Part shown: positions 1-7,622 of the stretch, in pieces
Layout: each line of letters begins with the position of its first letter
How positions within the stretch are numbered: position 1 is the stretch's first letter
Assembly: GCA_947071955.1 (NCBI GenBank)
Contig: CAMTGL010000037.1
Location: 1 to 12,044, forward strand
Length of the DNA: 12,044 nucleotides
Direction of reading: 5' to 3'
DNA from: an uncultured Plesiomonas sp.
Lineage (GTDB): Bacteria > Pseudomonadota > Gammaproteobacteria > Enterobacterales > CAMTGL01
Made by a program: the position numbers and the translations under genes
The notes under the pieces: generated by a model
Seen by the model: the letters and a program-made list of their open reading frames with translations, nothing else
The model's database searches: none
What the model was told of the DNA's origin: nothing

Positions 1-497
1 ACCAGAGCATCGCCCTGTACCGACAGATATTGAATACCAATACGGGCGCGGCGTTTGGCCAGCTCGTCATCTGACGGTACTTTATCCGGCCGGCCTTCTG
101 GACCAAAGCCCCACAGGTTAACCAACGGCCCAACCGTGACATCTAACGCGCCGTGCGTCACCTGATTAATACGCAGCGCCTCACGCACCACTTTGGCCGT
201 ATCAGCAGAAACTGCAAACGGGGTATTTACCGCGGTGCTGCTGTTAAAGCGGCTCAATTCAGAGGTTGGACGATAAGTCGACATCTGATCGTTGACCAGC
301 TCAAGACGCTTATCAATTTCAGCTTGAACTGCATCTTGCGCCGGTAAATCTTTTTGATTTAAGTATTTGATGGAGTAGTACGTACCCATCGTTTGGCCTT
401 GCAGGTTGACTTGCTCGTTTGACGCGCTGTCATTACACCCACTTAGAAAAAAGGCCAGCCCGACCAGGGCTAGCCATTGCTTAGTTTTTACTAACAT
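1..497 (-). CDS. apbE: FAD:protein FMN transferase ApbE, lipoprotein (partial, C-terminus outside window)
   Basis: ApbE takes FMN from FAD and attaches it through a phosphoester bond to threonine in SGAT-type motifs; in Na+-NQR these are in NqrB and NqrC. It acts as a lipoprotein on the periplasmic side of the inner membrane. The first 165 residues are visible. A short basic, hydrophobic leader ends in the lipobox LSGC, with the lipidated Cys at 21. Family motifs follow: QGQTMGTYYSI near 33-43, MSTYRPTSELSRFN near 72-85 and GALDVTVGPLVNLWGFGP at 116-133. About half of a typical family member (roughly 340 residues) is present; the flavin and metal-binding C-terminal half lies beyond base 1. 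The start is the ATG at 495-497, 9 bp after the nqrF stop. Its Shine-Dalgarno is weak, so translation may be coupled to nqrF. Being last in the nqr operon supports its role in NQR maturation. Identity is confident; the missing half could not be checked. Confidence 0.93.
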   Translation of the reverse strand, partial: MLVKTKQWLALVGLAFFLSGCNDSASNEQVNLQGQTMGTYYSIKYLNQKDLPAQDAVQAEIDKRLELVNDQMSTYRPTSELSRFNSSTAVNTPFAVSADTAKVVREALRINQVTHGALDVTVGPLVNLWGFGPEGRPDKVPSDDELAKRRARIGIQYLSVQGDAL

Positions 498-506
498 GTC
501 AGTGAA

Positions 507-1730
507 TCAACCACCAAAGTCATCCAGCAAAATGTTTTCATCTTCAACGCCCAGATCTTTGAGCATTTTGATGACCGCAGCATTCATCATCGGCGGGCCG
601 CACATGTAGTATTCGCAGTCTTCCGGTGCTTCATGATCACGCAGGTAATTTTCATAAATTACGTTGTGAATGAAGCCAGTATAACCTGTCCAGTTATCTT
701 CCGGTAACGGATCTGACAACGCAACGTTCCAAGTAAAGTTCGGGTTTTCAGCCGCGAGCATGTCGAAATCTTCAACATAGAACATTTCACGCTTAGAACG
801 CGCACCGTACCAGTAGGTCATCTTACGCTTTGATTTCAAACGCTTAAGCTGGTCGAAAATGTGGGAGCGCATTGGAGCCATACCCGCACCACCACCGATA
901 AAGACCATCTCATTTTCGGTTTCTTTGGCGAAGAACTCACCAAATGGACCAGAAATAGTGACTTTATCACCCTTTTTCAATGACCAGATGAAAGAAGACA
1001 TCTGACCCGGAGGTGCATCAGGGTTGCTTGGCGGTGGCGTAGCGATACGCACGTTCAGCATGATGATGCTTTTCTCTTCCGGATAGCTCGCCATCGAGTA
1101 AGCACGAATAATCGGCTCTTTAACCACAGACTCATAGCGGAACAGGTTGTATTTATCCCAATCTTCGCGGTACTCCTGCGGCACATCAAAATCAGCATAC
1201 TTGATGTGATGCGCAGGCGCTTCAATCTGGATATAACCACCGGCACGGAAAGGCACTTCTTCCCCTTCCGGAATCGCAATCACCAGCTCTTTGATGAAAG
1301 TGGCAACGTTATCGTTAGAGATAACTTCACATTCCCACTTCTTCACGCCAAAGATCTCTTCTGGCAATTCGATTTTCATGTTCTCTTTCACGTTCACCTG
1401 ACACGCTAAACGGCAACCTTGGGCTGCATCGCGCTTGGTGATGTGAGAAAGTTCAGTTGGCAGCACATCGCCACCACCTTCCAATACTTTGGCGTGGCAC
1501 TGGCCGCAAGAGCCACCGCCGCCACAGGCGGAAGAGACGAAGATCCCGTTACCGGCCAAAGCACCCAGCAGCTTACCGCCAGCTTGGGTTTTAATGGTCA
1601 GGTTTGGATCACCGTTAATTTCAATCGTAATGTCACCAGAGCTTACCAGCTTGGATTTGGCAAATAAAATTACCAGAACCAACGCCAGCAGGATCAGGGT
1701 GAACATGACTACGCCAAGAATAATTTCCAT
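507..1730 (-). CDS. nqrF: Na+-translocating NADH:quinone reductase subunit F (NADH dehydrogenase, FAD and 2Fe-2S)
   Basis: NqrF is the electron entry point of Na+-NQR: it oxidises cytoplasmic NADH through FAD and passes electrons to a 2Fe-2S cluster and on to the membrane subunits. The 407-residue protein has one N-terminal membrane helix (about 2-24). A plant-type ferredoxin domain follows, with ligands C69, C75 and C78 in ACGGGGSCGQC and C110 in CRLAC. Next is a ferredoxin-NADP reductase-like module with the FAD motif RAYS at 209-212, the nucleotide-binding GGGAGMAP at 279-286 and the C-terminal CGPP at 377-380. The protein ends in LLDDFGG, as family members do. Length matches the usual 407-408 residues. 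An AGGA ribosome site sits 7 nt before the ATG. It lies 23 bp after nqrE and 9 bp before apbE. No key residue is missing. Confidence 0.98.
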   Translation of the reverse strand: MEIILGVVMFTLILLALVLVILFAKSKLVSSGDITIEINGDPNLTIKTQAGGKLLGALAGNGIFVSSACGGGGSCGQCHAKVLEGGGDVLPTELSHITKRDAAQGCRLACQVNVKENMKIELPEEIFGVKKWECEVISNDNVATFIKELVIAIPEGEEVPFRAGGYIQIEAPAHHIKYADFDVPQEYREDWDKYNLFRYESVVKEPIIRAYSMASYPEEKSIIMLNVRIATPPPSNPDAPPGQMSSFIWSLKKGDKVTISGPFGEFFAKETENEMVFIGGGAGMAPMRSHIFDQLKRLKSKRKMTYWYGARSKREMFYVEDFDMLAAENPNFTWNVALSDPLPEDNWTGYTGFIHNVIYENYLRDHEAPEDCEYYMCGPPMMNAAVIKMLKDLGVEDENILLDDFGG

Positions 1731-1753
1731 CGTATGTTCCTACTACGCCCTGA

Positions 1754-2350
1754 TTACAACTGGATACCGGAGAAAGACATAAAGCCCAGCGCCATCAGAC
1801 CCACGGTGATAAAGGTAATACCTAAACCACGCAGACCTTTTGGTACGTCGGAGTACTTCATCTTCTCACGCAGACCTGCCAGTGCCACGATAGCCAGCAT
1901 CCAACCGATACCGGAGCCTACACCATACACAATCGACTCTGTGAAGTTGTAGTCACGTTGCACCATAAACGACACGCCACCGAAGATCGCACAGTTTACG
2001 GTGATCAGCGGCAGGAAAATGCCCAGCGCGTTGTATAAAGGTGGGAAGAACTTATCCAGCACCATTTCCAGAATCTGTACCAGTGCAGCGATAACACCGA
2101 TAAAGGTGATAAAGCTCAAGAAGGTCAGATCAACGCCTGCAACCAGTGCACCGTCTTTCAGGATCAGGTTAAAGACTAAGTTGTTAACCGGAACGGCAAT
2201 ACCCAGTACAACAGTTACCGCAATACCCAGACCAAATGAGGTTGCTACTTTCTTGGATACGGCCAAGAAGGTACACATCCCCAAGAAGAAGCCCAGCGCC
2301 ATATTTTCAATGAAAATAGAGCGAACAAACAGACTGATATAATGTTCCAT
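1754..2350 (-). CDS. nqrE: Na+-translocating NADH:quinone reductase subunit E (membrane subunit)
   Basis: NqrE is an integral inner-membrane subunit that pairs with NqrD, to which it is homologous, with inverted topology. Together they hold an intramembrane Fe-S centre that carries electrons across the membrane during Na+ pumping. The 198 residues equal the usual family length and form about six hydrophobic segments. The two conserved cysteines are at C26 (FFLGMCTF) and C120 (LITVNCAIFGG), one in each half-repeat. The start is the ATG at 2348-2350. Its Shine-Dalgarno (AAGGAA) overlaps the last codons and stop of nqrD, and the genes are 6 bp apart, implying coupled translation. The related RnfA is an alternative, but position between nqrD and nqrF settles NqrE. 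Confidence 0.98.
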   Translation of the reverse strand: MEHYISLFVRSIFIENMALGFFLGMCTFLAVSKKVATSFGLGIAVTVVLGIAVPVNNLVFNLILKDGALVAGVDLTFLSFITFIGVIAALVQILEMVLDKFFPPLYNALGIFLPLITVNCAIFGGVSFMVQRDYNFTESIVYGVGSGIGWMLAIVALAGLREKMKYSDVPKGLRGLGITFITVGLMALGFMSFSGIQL

Positions 2351-2356
2351 CTGTCG

Positions 2357-2986
2357 TTATTCCTTCTCGTTCTGTTCAGGCTTATAAGTACGGATTGCCC
2401 AAATCAGGCCACCAATGATGAAGAACGCACTCGGTGCCAGCAGGAACAGGCCGTTACTCTGATACCAGCCGCCATCTTGAATCAGTGGCAATACCGGCAT
2501 ACCAAACAGTTTACCTGAACCGATCAGCTCACGGATAAAGGCAACCGCCAGCAAGATAGCGCCGTAACCTAAACCATTACCGATACCGTCCATGAAGCTT
2601 TCCATTGGCGGAGACTTCATCGCATACGCTTCCGCACGGCCCATTACGATACAGTTGGTGATAATCAAACCAACGAATACCGACAGCTGCTTGGAGATCT
2701 CATAGGCATATGCTTTTAGCACCTGATCGACCACGATAACCAGTGATGCGATAATCGCCATTTGCACGATAATACGGACACTGTTCGGAATGTGATGACG
2801 GATCAATGAGATAAACAAGTTGGAGAATGCAGTAACCACGGTTACGGCCAGCGTCATCACAAACGCAGTTTCCATCTTGGTGGTCACAGCCAATGCAGAA
2901 CAGATACCCAGAATTTGCAGTGCAATTGGGTTGTTGTCCATGATCGGGCCGACCAGCAGCTTTTTCATTTCTTTGTTATCAACCAT
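2357..2986 (-). CDS. nqrD: Na+-translocating NADH:quinone reductase subunit D (membrane subunit)
   Basis: NqrD is the membrane partner of NqrE in the Na+-NQR complex. The 209 residues match the usual 208-210. It opens with the hydrophilic segment MVDNKEMKKLLVGPI and then has about six hydrophobic helices. The conserved iron-binding cysteines are at C29 (LGICSALAVT) and C112 (IITNCIVMGRAEA), the numbering usual for this subunit. The C-terminal tail is charged (YKPEQNEKE). The ATG at 2984-2986 lies inside the end of nqrC, giving an 8-bp overlap, with GGAG about 9 nt upstream within nqrC. RnfE is the paralogous alternative and is excluded by operon context and the N-terminal sequence. Confidence 0.98.
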   Translation of the reverse strand: MVDNKEMKKLLVGPIMDNNPIALQILGICSALAVTTKMETAFVMTLAVTVVTAFSNLFISLIRHHIPNSVRIIVQMAIIASLVIVVDQVLKAYAYEISKQLSVFVGLIITNCIVMGRAEAYAMKSPPMESFMDGIGNGLGYGAILLAVAFIRELIGSGKLFGMPVLPLIQDGGWYQSNGLFLLAPSAFFIIGGLIWAIRTYKPEQNEKE

Positions 2987-3758
2987 TGTTCAACTCTCCA
3001 GCGCGTACTTTGGTCAGGAACGGACCATAGCCGTTGGCGCTTAACCAATAGTCAAACGTGTTTTGCACGCCGTTACCGGTCAGGGTTGCACCAGATAAGC
3101 CATCAATCGCATACGGATCGTTTGGCAGTGCTGCCCCTTTGACAATGTGAATTGCCGGCTTACCGTCAACATCAAACAGCTTCTTGCCTACCCACAGCTT
3201 ACGCCAGTTCGGGTTTTCAATTTCGCCGCCCAGACCCGGAGTTTCCCCTTGGTCATAGTAGGTGATGCCTTTTACGGTATTGCCGTCAGTTTCAACAGCC
3301 AGAAAAGCGTACATCATTGACCACAAACCGGTACCGTGTACTGGCAGAACCACTTCAGTCACTTTACCTTCAGCATTTTTCACCAGATACACAGCAGAGA
3401 CATTGGCACGGCGCTTAATCTTCGCCTTGTCTTGATCGGCTGGAATACTGATGCTTTGCTTTGGATCTTTATCCGCCGCACGCTGATCAAAAGTAGCGGC
3501 ATCACCCTCAACAAAGCTACCCGTAGCCAGATCAACCAAACGCGGTTCGATAAACTGGGTAAAGGTCTCTTTTACATTCACGTTAGGGGTCAGCAAGCCA
3601 GCAACAGATAAAATATTGCGTTGCTTATCTAGCTGTTTTTGCTCGATTTGTGTAGCTTTTAAGCCTACAGCAGAACCGGCAACAATAATGGAGCACACCA
3701 AGCTGAGGGAAATAACCACCAGCAGCGTTTTGGCAATGCTATCGTTACTCTTAGCCAT
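2979..3758 (-). CDS. nqrC: Na+-translocating NADH:quinone reductase subunit C (covalent FMN carrier)
   Basis: NqrC carries a covalently bound FMN on a domain outside the cytoplasm and relays electrons to NqrB. The 259-residue protein has an N-terminal membrane helix (about 10-33) and a soluble flavin domain. The attachment site DGLSGATLT places the FMN-bearing threonine at T225, with the flavin-domain segment GETPGLGG at 171-178. The open frame continues 24 codons upstream into nqrB. I chose the ATG at 3756-3758 because the protein then begins MAKSNDSIAKTL, as the family does, and GGAGG lies 10 nt upstream. The in-frame ATG at 3765-3767 is only 1 nt from that GGAGG, too close to use. It overlaps nqrB by 8 bp and nqrD by 8 bp. 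Confidence 0.97.
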   Translation of the reverse strand: MAKSNDSIAKTLLVVISLSLVCSIIVAGSAVGLKATQIEQKQLDKQRNILSVAGLLTPNVNVKETFTQFIEPRLVDLATGSFVEGDAATFDQRAADKDPKQSISIPADQDKAKIKRRANVSAVYLVKNAEGKVTEVVLPVHGTGLWSMMYAFLAVETDGNTVKGITYYDQGETPGLGGEIENPNWRKLWVGKKLFDVDGKPAIHIVKGAALPNDPYAIDGLSGATLTGNGVQNTFDYWLSANGYGPFLTKVRAGELNNG

Positions 3759-4995
3759 TACGCGCATTCCTCCGCTTAATGTTTGCTTGTACCACCAGAT
3801 AGTCAAAAATCGGGGCAAACAGGTTAGCAAACAGAATAGCCAACATCATACCTTCTGGGTACGCTGGGTTAACCACTCGAACCAGTACCGCCATCACGCC
3901 GATCAGCGCACCGTACCACCACTTACCTTTATCGGTAAAAGAGGCAGAAACCGGGTCTGTGGCCATAAATGCCATACCGAACGCAAAACCACCCAGTACC
4001 AGATGCCAGTACCACGGCATCGCGAACATTGGGTTAGTGGCAGAACCTATCAGGTTAAACAGCGTAGAAGAGACCACCATACCGATCATGACACCGGCAA
4101 TGATGCGCCATGAGGCCACACGGATATAAATCAGGAATGCTGCACCCAGCAGGATCATCAGGGTTGAAACTTCACCGATAGAACCTGGAATATTACCAAG
4201 GAAAGCATCAAACCATGTGATTGCCTGCCCTGTTGCATTGTGGATCAGGCCACCTTGACCACCACTTGCCCACTGAGACAGAGCCGTTGCACCAGAGAAA
4301 CCATCAGCGGCTGTCCAGACCAAATCCCCTGAAATTTGCGCAGGATAGGCAAAGAACAGGAATGCTCGGCCAGCCAGAGCAGGGTTTAAAAAGTTACGGC
4401 CAGTACCACCAAAGATCTCTTTGGCAACAACCACACCGAAACTGATACCCAATGCAGCCTGCCACAATGGCAGTGTTGGCGGAACAATCAGCGCAAACAG
4501 GATAGAGGTAACGAAGAAGCCTTCGTTAACTTCGTGCCCGCGAACAATCGCAAACAGCACTTCCCATGTTGCACCAACAGCAAACACCACAGCAAAAATT
4601 GGCAGGAAGTAGGTTGCGCCCAGTAGCATTTTACTGCCCCAGCCCGCATCCGCAGCGGTCATTGAACCGCCCAGCAATTCCACCAGTGAGTAGTGCCAGT
4701 CAGCCGCAACCACTTGTGCTAATTGTTCTGCACCGTGCAGGTGGTTCAGCGCTAAAATCGCTTGTGCACCGGCATTATACAGACCCCAAAACAGGGCAGG
4801 GAAAACAGCAACCCATACCATGATCATAATACGCTTCAAATCTACCCCGTCACGAACGTGGGCAGAAGTACGAGTTACCGTACCCGGCGTATAGAAAATG
4901 GTGGCAACAGCTTCATATACGGCATAGAACTTTTCGAACTTGCCGCCAGGCTCAAAATGATGTTCGAGCTTTTCAAGAGCGTGTTTCAAACCCAT
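3751..4995 (-). CDS. nqrB: Na+-translocating NADH:quinone reductase subunit B (membrane, covalent FMN)
   Basis: NqrB is the largest membrane subunit of the pump. In the family it carries a covalent FMN and riboflavin, contributes to the quinone site and forms the Na+ path. The 414 residues agree with the usual 412-415. The N-terminal amphipathic region begins MGLKHALEKLEHHF. About ten hydrophobic helices run from residue 55 to 402, and the tail is basic. The FMN site ADGFSGATALSQWA puts the modified threonine at T237. Other conserved stretches are FGGTGRNFLNPALAGRAFLF at 195-214 and MATDPVSASFT at 344-354. The ATG at 4993-4995 has AGGAAGG about 9 nt upstream, and the gene begins 5 bp after the nqrA stop. 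Its end overlaps nqrC by 8 bp. Confidence 0.98.
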   Translation of the reverse strand: MGLKHALEKLEHHFEPGGKFEKFYAVYEAVATIFYTPGTVTRTSAHVRDGVDLKRIMIMVWVAVFPALFWGLYNAGAQAILALNHLHGAEQLAQVVAADWHYSLVELLGGSMTAADAGWGSKMLLGATYFLPIFAVVFAVGATWEVLFAIVRGHEVNEGFFVTSILFALIVPPTLPLWQAALGISFGVVVAKEIFGGTGRNFLNPALAGRAFLFFAYPAQISGDLVWTAADGFSGATALSQWASGGQGGLIHNATGQAITWFDAFLGNIPGSIGEVSTLMILLGAAFLIYIRVASWRIIAGVMIGMVVSSTLFNLIGSATNPMFAMPWYWHLVLGGFAFGMAFMATDPVSASFTDKGKWWYGALIGVMAVLVRVVNPAYPEGMMLAILFANLFAPIFDYLVVQANIKRRNARNG

Positions 4996-5000
4996 CTCGA

Positions 5001-6344
5001 TTAACCTTCCTTCTCAATCTTGGTCAGTACATCGCGCAAGATTGGGGCATATTCATACTTGCCAGGACACACAAAGGTACACAGCGCCAAATCTTCTTCA
5101 TCTAGCTCTAAGCAACCCAGTGTCTGAGCACCATCGGTATCACCCACGATCAGATCACGCAGCAACAGCGTTGGCAGAATGTCCAGCGGCATAATGCGCT
5201 CATAGCTACCAATCGGAACCATAGAGCGTTCACTGCCCTGCGTTGCCGTGGTGAACTTGAACAGATGCTTTTTGAACAGATGTGCCAATGTTGTGCGAGT
5301 CGCGGAGTATTTATTGATACCCGGTACCAGCCAGCCCATGAACTCTTTTTCGCGCCCTTCCAGCAATACAGAGATCTGATTGTGGAAACGGCCTAAAAAG
5401 GCGTGTGGACCTGCGGCAATCGTCCCGTTCAGTACAGAACCGGAGATCACACGGTTATCACCGTCGTTCAGCTCACCCTTGATCAGCTGATCAACACTTG
5501 CACCGATACAGGTACGCAGCAAACGCGGGTTTTTCACCTGCGGGCCAGCCAGTGCAATCACACGATCAGTGTGCAATTCACCGGTGGTGAACAGCTTACC
5601 GACAGCGATCACATCTTGGTAGCCGATGCTCCACACGGTTTTATTCAGGCTGACAGGCTCAAGGAAGTGAATATGCGTACCCGCTAAACCGGCCGGATGA
5701 GGGCCTGCAAACTCGGTAATCACAACCTGAGCATCCGTTGTAAACGGAATTTTTGCGCCCGGTGCTTTGCACAGGTGCACTTTGCCGTCAGTCAGGCGTG
5801 TCAGTACAGTCAGGCCGTGCACAAAGGCTTCGGCTTGCTCGTTGATCACCACTTCAGGGTTGGCCGCCAATGGATTGGTATCCATTGCCGTAACAAAAAT
5901 GGCTACGGCTTCACTGTCTACTGCCGGTGCTTTACTGAACGGGCGAGTACGCAGTGCAGTCCACAGACCAGACGCGATCAAGTTATCTTTTACTTGCTGG
6001 CGATCCAGCGAGCTCAGTTGCTCAATCGGGTATTGAGTAAAAGTGACCTGCTCATTGCCTTCAACGGCAATCACAACAGATTGAAGAACACGCTTAGCGC
6101 CACGGTTAACAGCAACCACGGTTCCACTGGCAGGAGCAGTAAATTTCACGCCTAAGTTCTTTTTGTCTTCAAACAGAACCTGACCTTTTTTTACCACATC
6201 CCCTTCATGCACATGCATGGTAGGGCGCATACCAATGTACTCTTCGCCTAGCGTAGCAACTTGGTTGATGGTCGGACCATCATGGATTACTTGCGTCGGT
6301 ACACCCGCAACAGGGAGATCCAGACCCTTTGTAATTGTAATCAT
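5001..6344 (-). CDS. nqrA: Na+-translocating NADH:quinone reductase subunit A
   Basis: NqrA is the cytoplasm-facing peripheral subunit of Na+-NQR, linked to quinone binding and assembly onto NqrB. It is related to RnfC but lacks that protein's 4Fe-4S ligand clusters. The 447 residues match the usual 446-448. The start MITITKGLDLPVAG is diagnostic. The segment GEEYIGMRPTMHVHEGD and the following biotinyl-like fold lie near 33-100, and a conserved tail with LCTFVCPGKYEYAP runs near 421-434. The frame stays open 25 codons upstream to 6419, but the extension is not family-like, so I use the ATG at 6342-6344. No good Shine-Dalgarno precedes it; the leader just upstream reads AGTAGTGCTAGTGAAT. This is the first operon gene, 5 bp before nqrB, and presumably follows a promoter in the region to its right. 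Confidence 0.97.
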   Translation of the reverse strand: MITITKGLDLPVAGVPTQVIHDGPTINQVATLGEEYIGMRPTMHVHEGDVVKKGQVLFEDKKNLGVKFTAPASGTVVAVNRGAKRVLQSVVIAVEGNEQVTFTQYPIEQLSSLDRQQVKDNLIASGLWTALRTRPFSKAPAVDSEAVAIFVTAMDTNPLAANPEVVINEQAEAFVHGLTVLTRLTDGKVHLCKAPGAKIPFTTDAQVVITEFAGPHPAGLAGTHIHFLEPVSLNKTVWSIGYQDVIAVGKLFTTGELHTDRVIALAGPQVKNPRLLRTCIGASVDQLIKGELNDGDNRVISGSVLNGTIAAGPHAFLGRFHNQISVLLEGREKEFMGWLVPGINKYSATRTTLAHLFKKHLFKFTTATQGSERSMVPIGSYERIMPLDILPTLLLRDLIVGDTDGAQTLGCLELDEEDLALCTFVCPGKYEYAPILRDVLTKIEKEG

Positions 6345-6544
6345 ATTCACTAGCACTACTTTATCGGGAAGGAAAGAAAGATTTGTCCGAGCAAGAAACG
6401 ACATCCTGACGTCCTTCACCCGAGCCTGTAGGGAATTGGGGTTTATCTAAGCTATTTCGCAAAAATCATCCAGCCATTTCACAGTTAGCTCACCGCAGCT
6501 CCCGCTGTTGAACTCTTTAAAACTTTCGCTACAGCCGTAACAGA

Positions 6545-6559
6545 TGTAAACCTATTACA
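6545..6559. repeat. Operator-like inverted repeat TGTAA-N5-TTACA upstream of nqrA
   Basis: TGTAA (6545-6549) and TTACA (6555-6559) form a perfect 5-bp inverted repeat around 5 bases. It falls just downstream of the possible nqr -10, about where transcription would begin, a typical repressor position. It resembles a TyrR box but is 15 bp rather than 18 bp, so I do not assign it. Confidence 0.3.
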
Positions 6560-6567
6560 AGGGGCAC

Positions 6568-6576
6568 ATTTTAGCA
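6568..6576 (-). promoter_or_regulatory. Possible extended -10 of the nqr operon promoter
   Basis: On the minus strand these bases read TGCTAAAAT, an extended -10 pattern (TG, one base, then five of six matches to TATAAT). The hexamer 17 bp upstream (GGCATC) is a poor -35, which extended -10 promoters tolerate. Transcription from here would give a leader of about 215 nt before nqrA. Weak prediction from sequence alone. Confidence 0.25.
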
Positions 6577-6955
6577 TTTTTGCCTCCCTTGATGCCATTC
6601 TGAAAGTGGTTAACTCTGCTCTAAATGGCACAAAATTGAGGTAAAAATAGGGGTTTAGAGTGACTAATATTCAATAATGTGATCAACACCTCAACCTGCA
6701 AACATTAAAAGCACTGATTTATTATCATACAAAAAATAATAGATGAAATATTTAGCAATACATAAAATAAAACGCAAATTTAACAAAACAAATTAGTGTC
6801 ATTTTCTCTGAATTTACAGGTAGATAGTTATTAACATGCTGTCATATTAATCTTAACAGCGCTCACCACACTATTGAGCGCTTTAGGCAGGATAAAAACT
6901 TGCATATAGGGGGATAAAAACAAACAGCACTTAACTGCCGTATTTCACTGTAATA

Positions 6956-7285
6956 TTACGGCTTCTCAGCGCGATCGGCCAAACTGCCTCCGCGACATGC
7001 AGGTGACTGCGGAACATTTTCTGCTGCCTTTTGCCACTCTTCCAGAGTATATGTATGCAAGGCTAAGGCATGAATATGGTTCGCTAGCTCATCGGCTAAC
7101 ACCGCATTGACTGCACGGTGACGGGTGAGTAAACGCTGGCCTTCAAACTGTACGCAGGCGATAACCACCTTAAAATGGCTTTCTGAACCCGCTGGCACAT
7201 TGTGCTGATGACTTTCGTTTGTTACCTGTAAAAATGCGGGGGAAAATGCTGCGGTAAGTTTGGCAACAATCTGATCATACATCAT
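6956..7285 (-). CDS. bolA: BolA family transcriptional regulator / Fe-S partner protein
   Basis: BolA is a small protein with a KH-like fold. In E. coli it regulates cell-shape and envelope genes under stress and stationary phase, and it pairs with monothiol glutaredoxin on Fe-S clusters. The 109-residue product carries the signature HNVPAGSESHFKV at 28-40 and HALALHTYTLEEW at 72-84. A C-terminal CRG at 97-99 also occurs in E. coli BolA (105 residues). The frame runs upstream to 7390, but family alignment and an AGGG ribosome site 8 nt before the ATG at 7283-7285 fix the start; the adjacent ATG at 7280-7282 is an alternative. It is transcribed alone and divergently from yajG, as in E. coli. 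tig, which follows bolA in E. coli, is not here; nqr lies downstream instead. Confidence 0.95.
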   Translation of the reverse strand: MMYDQIVAKLTAAFSPAFLQVTNESHQHNVPAGSESHFKVVIACVQFEGQRLLTRHRAVNAVLADELANHIHALALHTYTLEEWQKAAENVPQSPACRGGSLADRAEKP

Positions 7286-7622
7286 AGTGAGATCCCTTTT
7301 AAAATAGGCTTTCTGCGGTAAAAAATACGCTAATGATATGATAACGCGTGATAATAACAAACCTCGGCATGCATGCTGCAATTGGCGCAATAAACAGCAG
7401 AATAGCAGGATTCAGCACCTTAACCTACGCGATACGCTCAGCCGTAATCAGATGACAAACAGCAGTATTCTATCAAAGCAAAAGAGCGACTTTGTACGCA
7501 GAACCACGCCCCTCTCCCCCCACAGGTAAAATTAATCTCTCTACGCTCTTTTCCCTGCAGAAACGGTTGTTTATGATGCAGAATTGGTTTTACGTTATCT
7601 TTACGCTAAGGATTTGCGCAGT
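7286..7622. other. 337-bp divergent promoter region between bolA and yajG
   Basis: No gene is supported here. The bolA-proximal part holds the possible bolA promoter. A 10-bp palindrome GCATGCATGC sits at 7367-7376. Nearer yajG, TATGAT (7572-7577) resembles a -10 but has no good -35. The yajG ribosome site TAAGGA is at 7607-7612. The short open frames across this stretch have no ribosome site and no family resemblance. Confidence 0.55.
7333..7360 (-). promoter_or_regulatory. Possible bolA promoter
   Basis: Reading the minus strand, TTGTTA (7355-7360) and TATCAT (7333-7338) are separated by 16 bp, matching four and five of six consensus bases. Transcription would start near 7326, giving a leader of about 40 nt before bolA. 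This rests on pattern matching in an AT-rich stretch only. Confidence 0.35.

Larger units (their letters stand above)
6345..6955. other. 611-bp gene-free region between nqrA and bolA
   Basis: No protein-coding gene is supported here: the open frames are short, lack ribosome sites and resemble nothing I know. The part next to nqrA (6345-6600) probably holds the operon promoter and a long leader. The part from about 6660 to 6935 is very AT-rich; bases 6721-6780 contain only 10 G or C. An inverted repeat, AGCGCTC (6858-6864) and GAGCGCT (6876-6882), lies towards the bolA end and might mark the end of the bolA transcript, but no clear T-run follows it on either strand. Confidence 0.6.

Noticed and set aside
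1419..1782. Plus-strand open frames antisense to nqrF
   Set aside because: They lie opposite a clearly conserved gene, have no ribosome site and low-complexity translations; they are reading-frame shadows.
6345..6419. Longer N-terminus for NqrA
   Set aside because: The 25-residue extension is not family-like, and MITITKGLDLP is the conserved start.
6677..6694. TGTGATCAACACCTCA as a CRP or FNR site
   Set aside because: Only one half-site fits the CRP consensus, and the FNR second half (ATCAA) is absent at the right spacing.
6743..6796. 17-codon open frame (MKYLAIHKIKRKFNKTN) in the AT-rich block
   Set aside because: No Shine-Dalgarno sequence, and its composition simply reflects the AT-rich DNA.
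6937..6962. Inverted repeat GCCGTA / TACGGC at the end of bolA as a terminator
   Set aside because: The stem is only 6 bp with a 14-nt loop, includes the stop codon and lacks an adjacent T-run.
7338..7529. 63-residue open frame in the bolA-yajG gap
   Set aside because: It overlaps the probable bolA promoter, has no ribosome site and an implausible composition.
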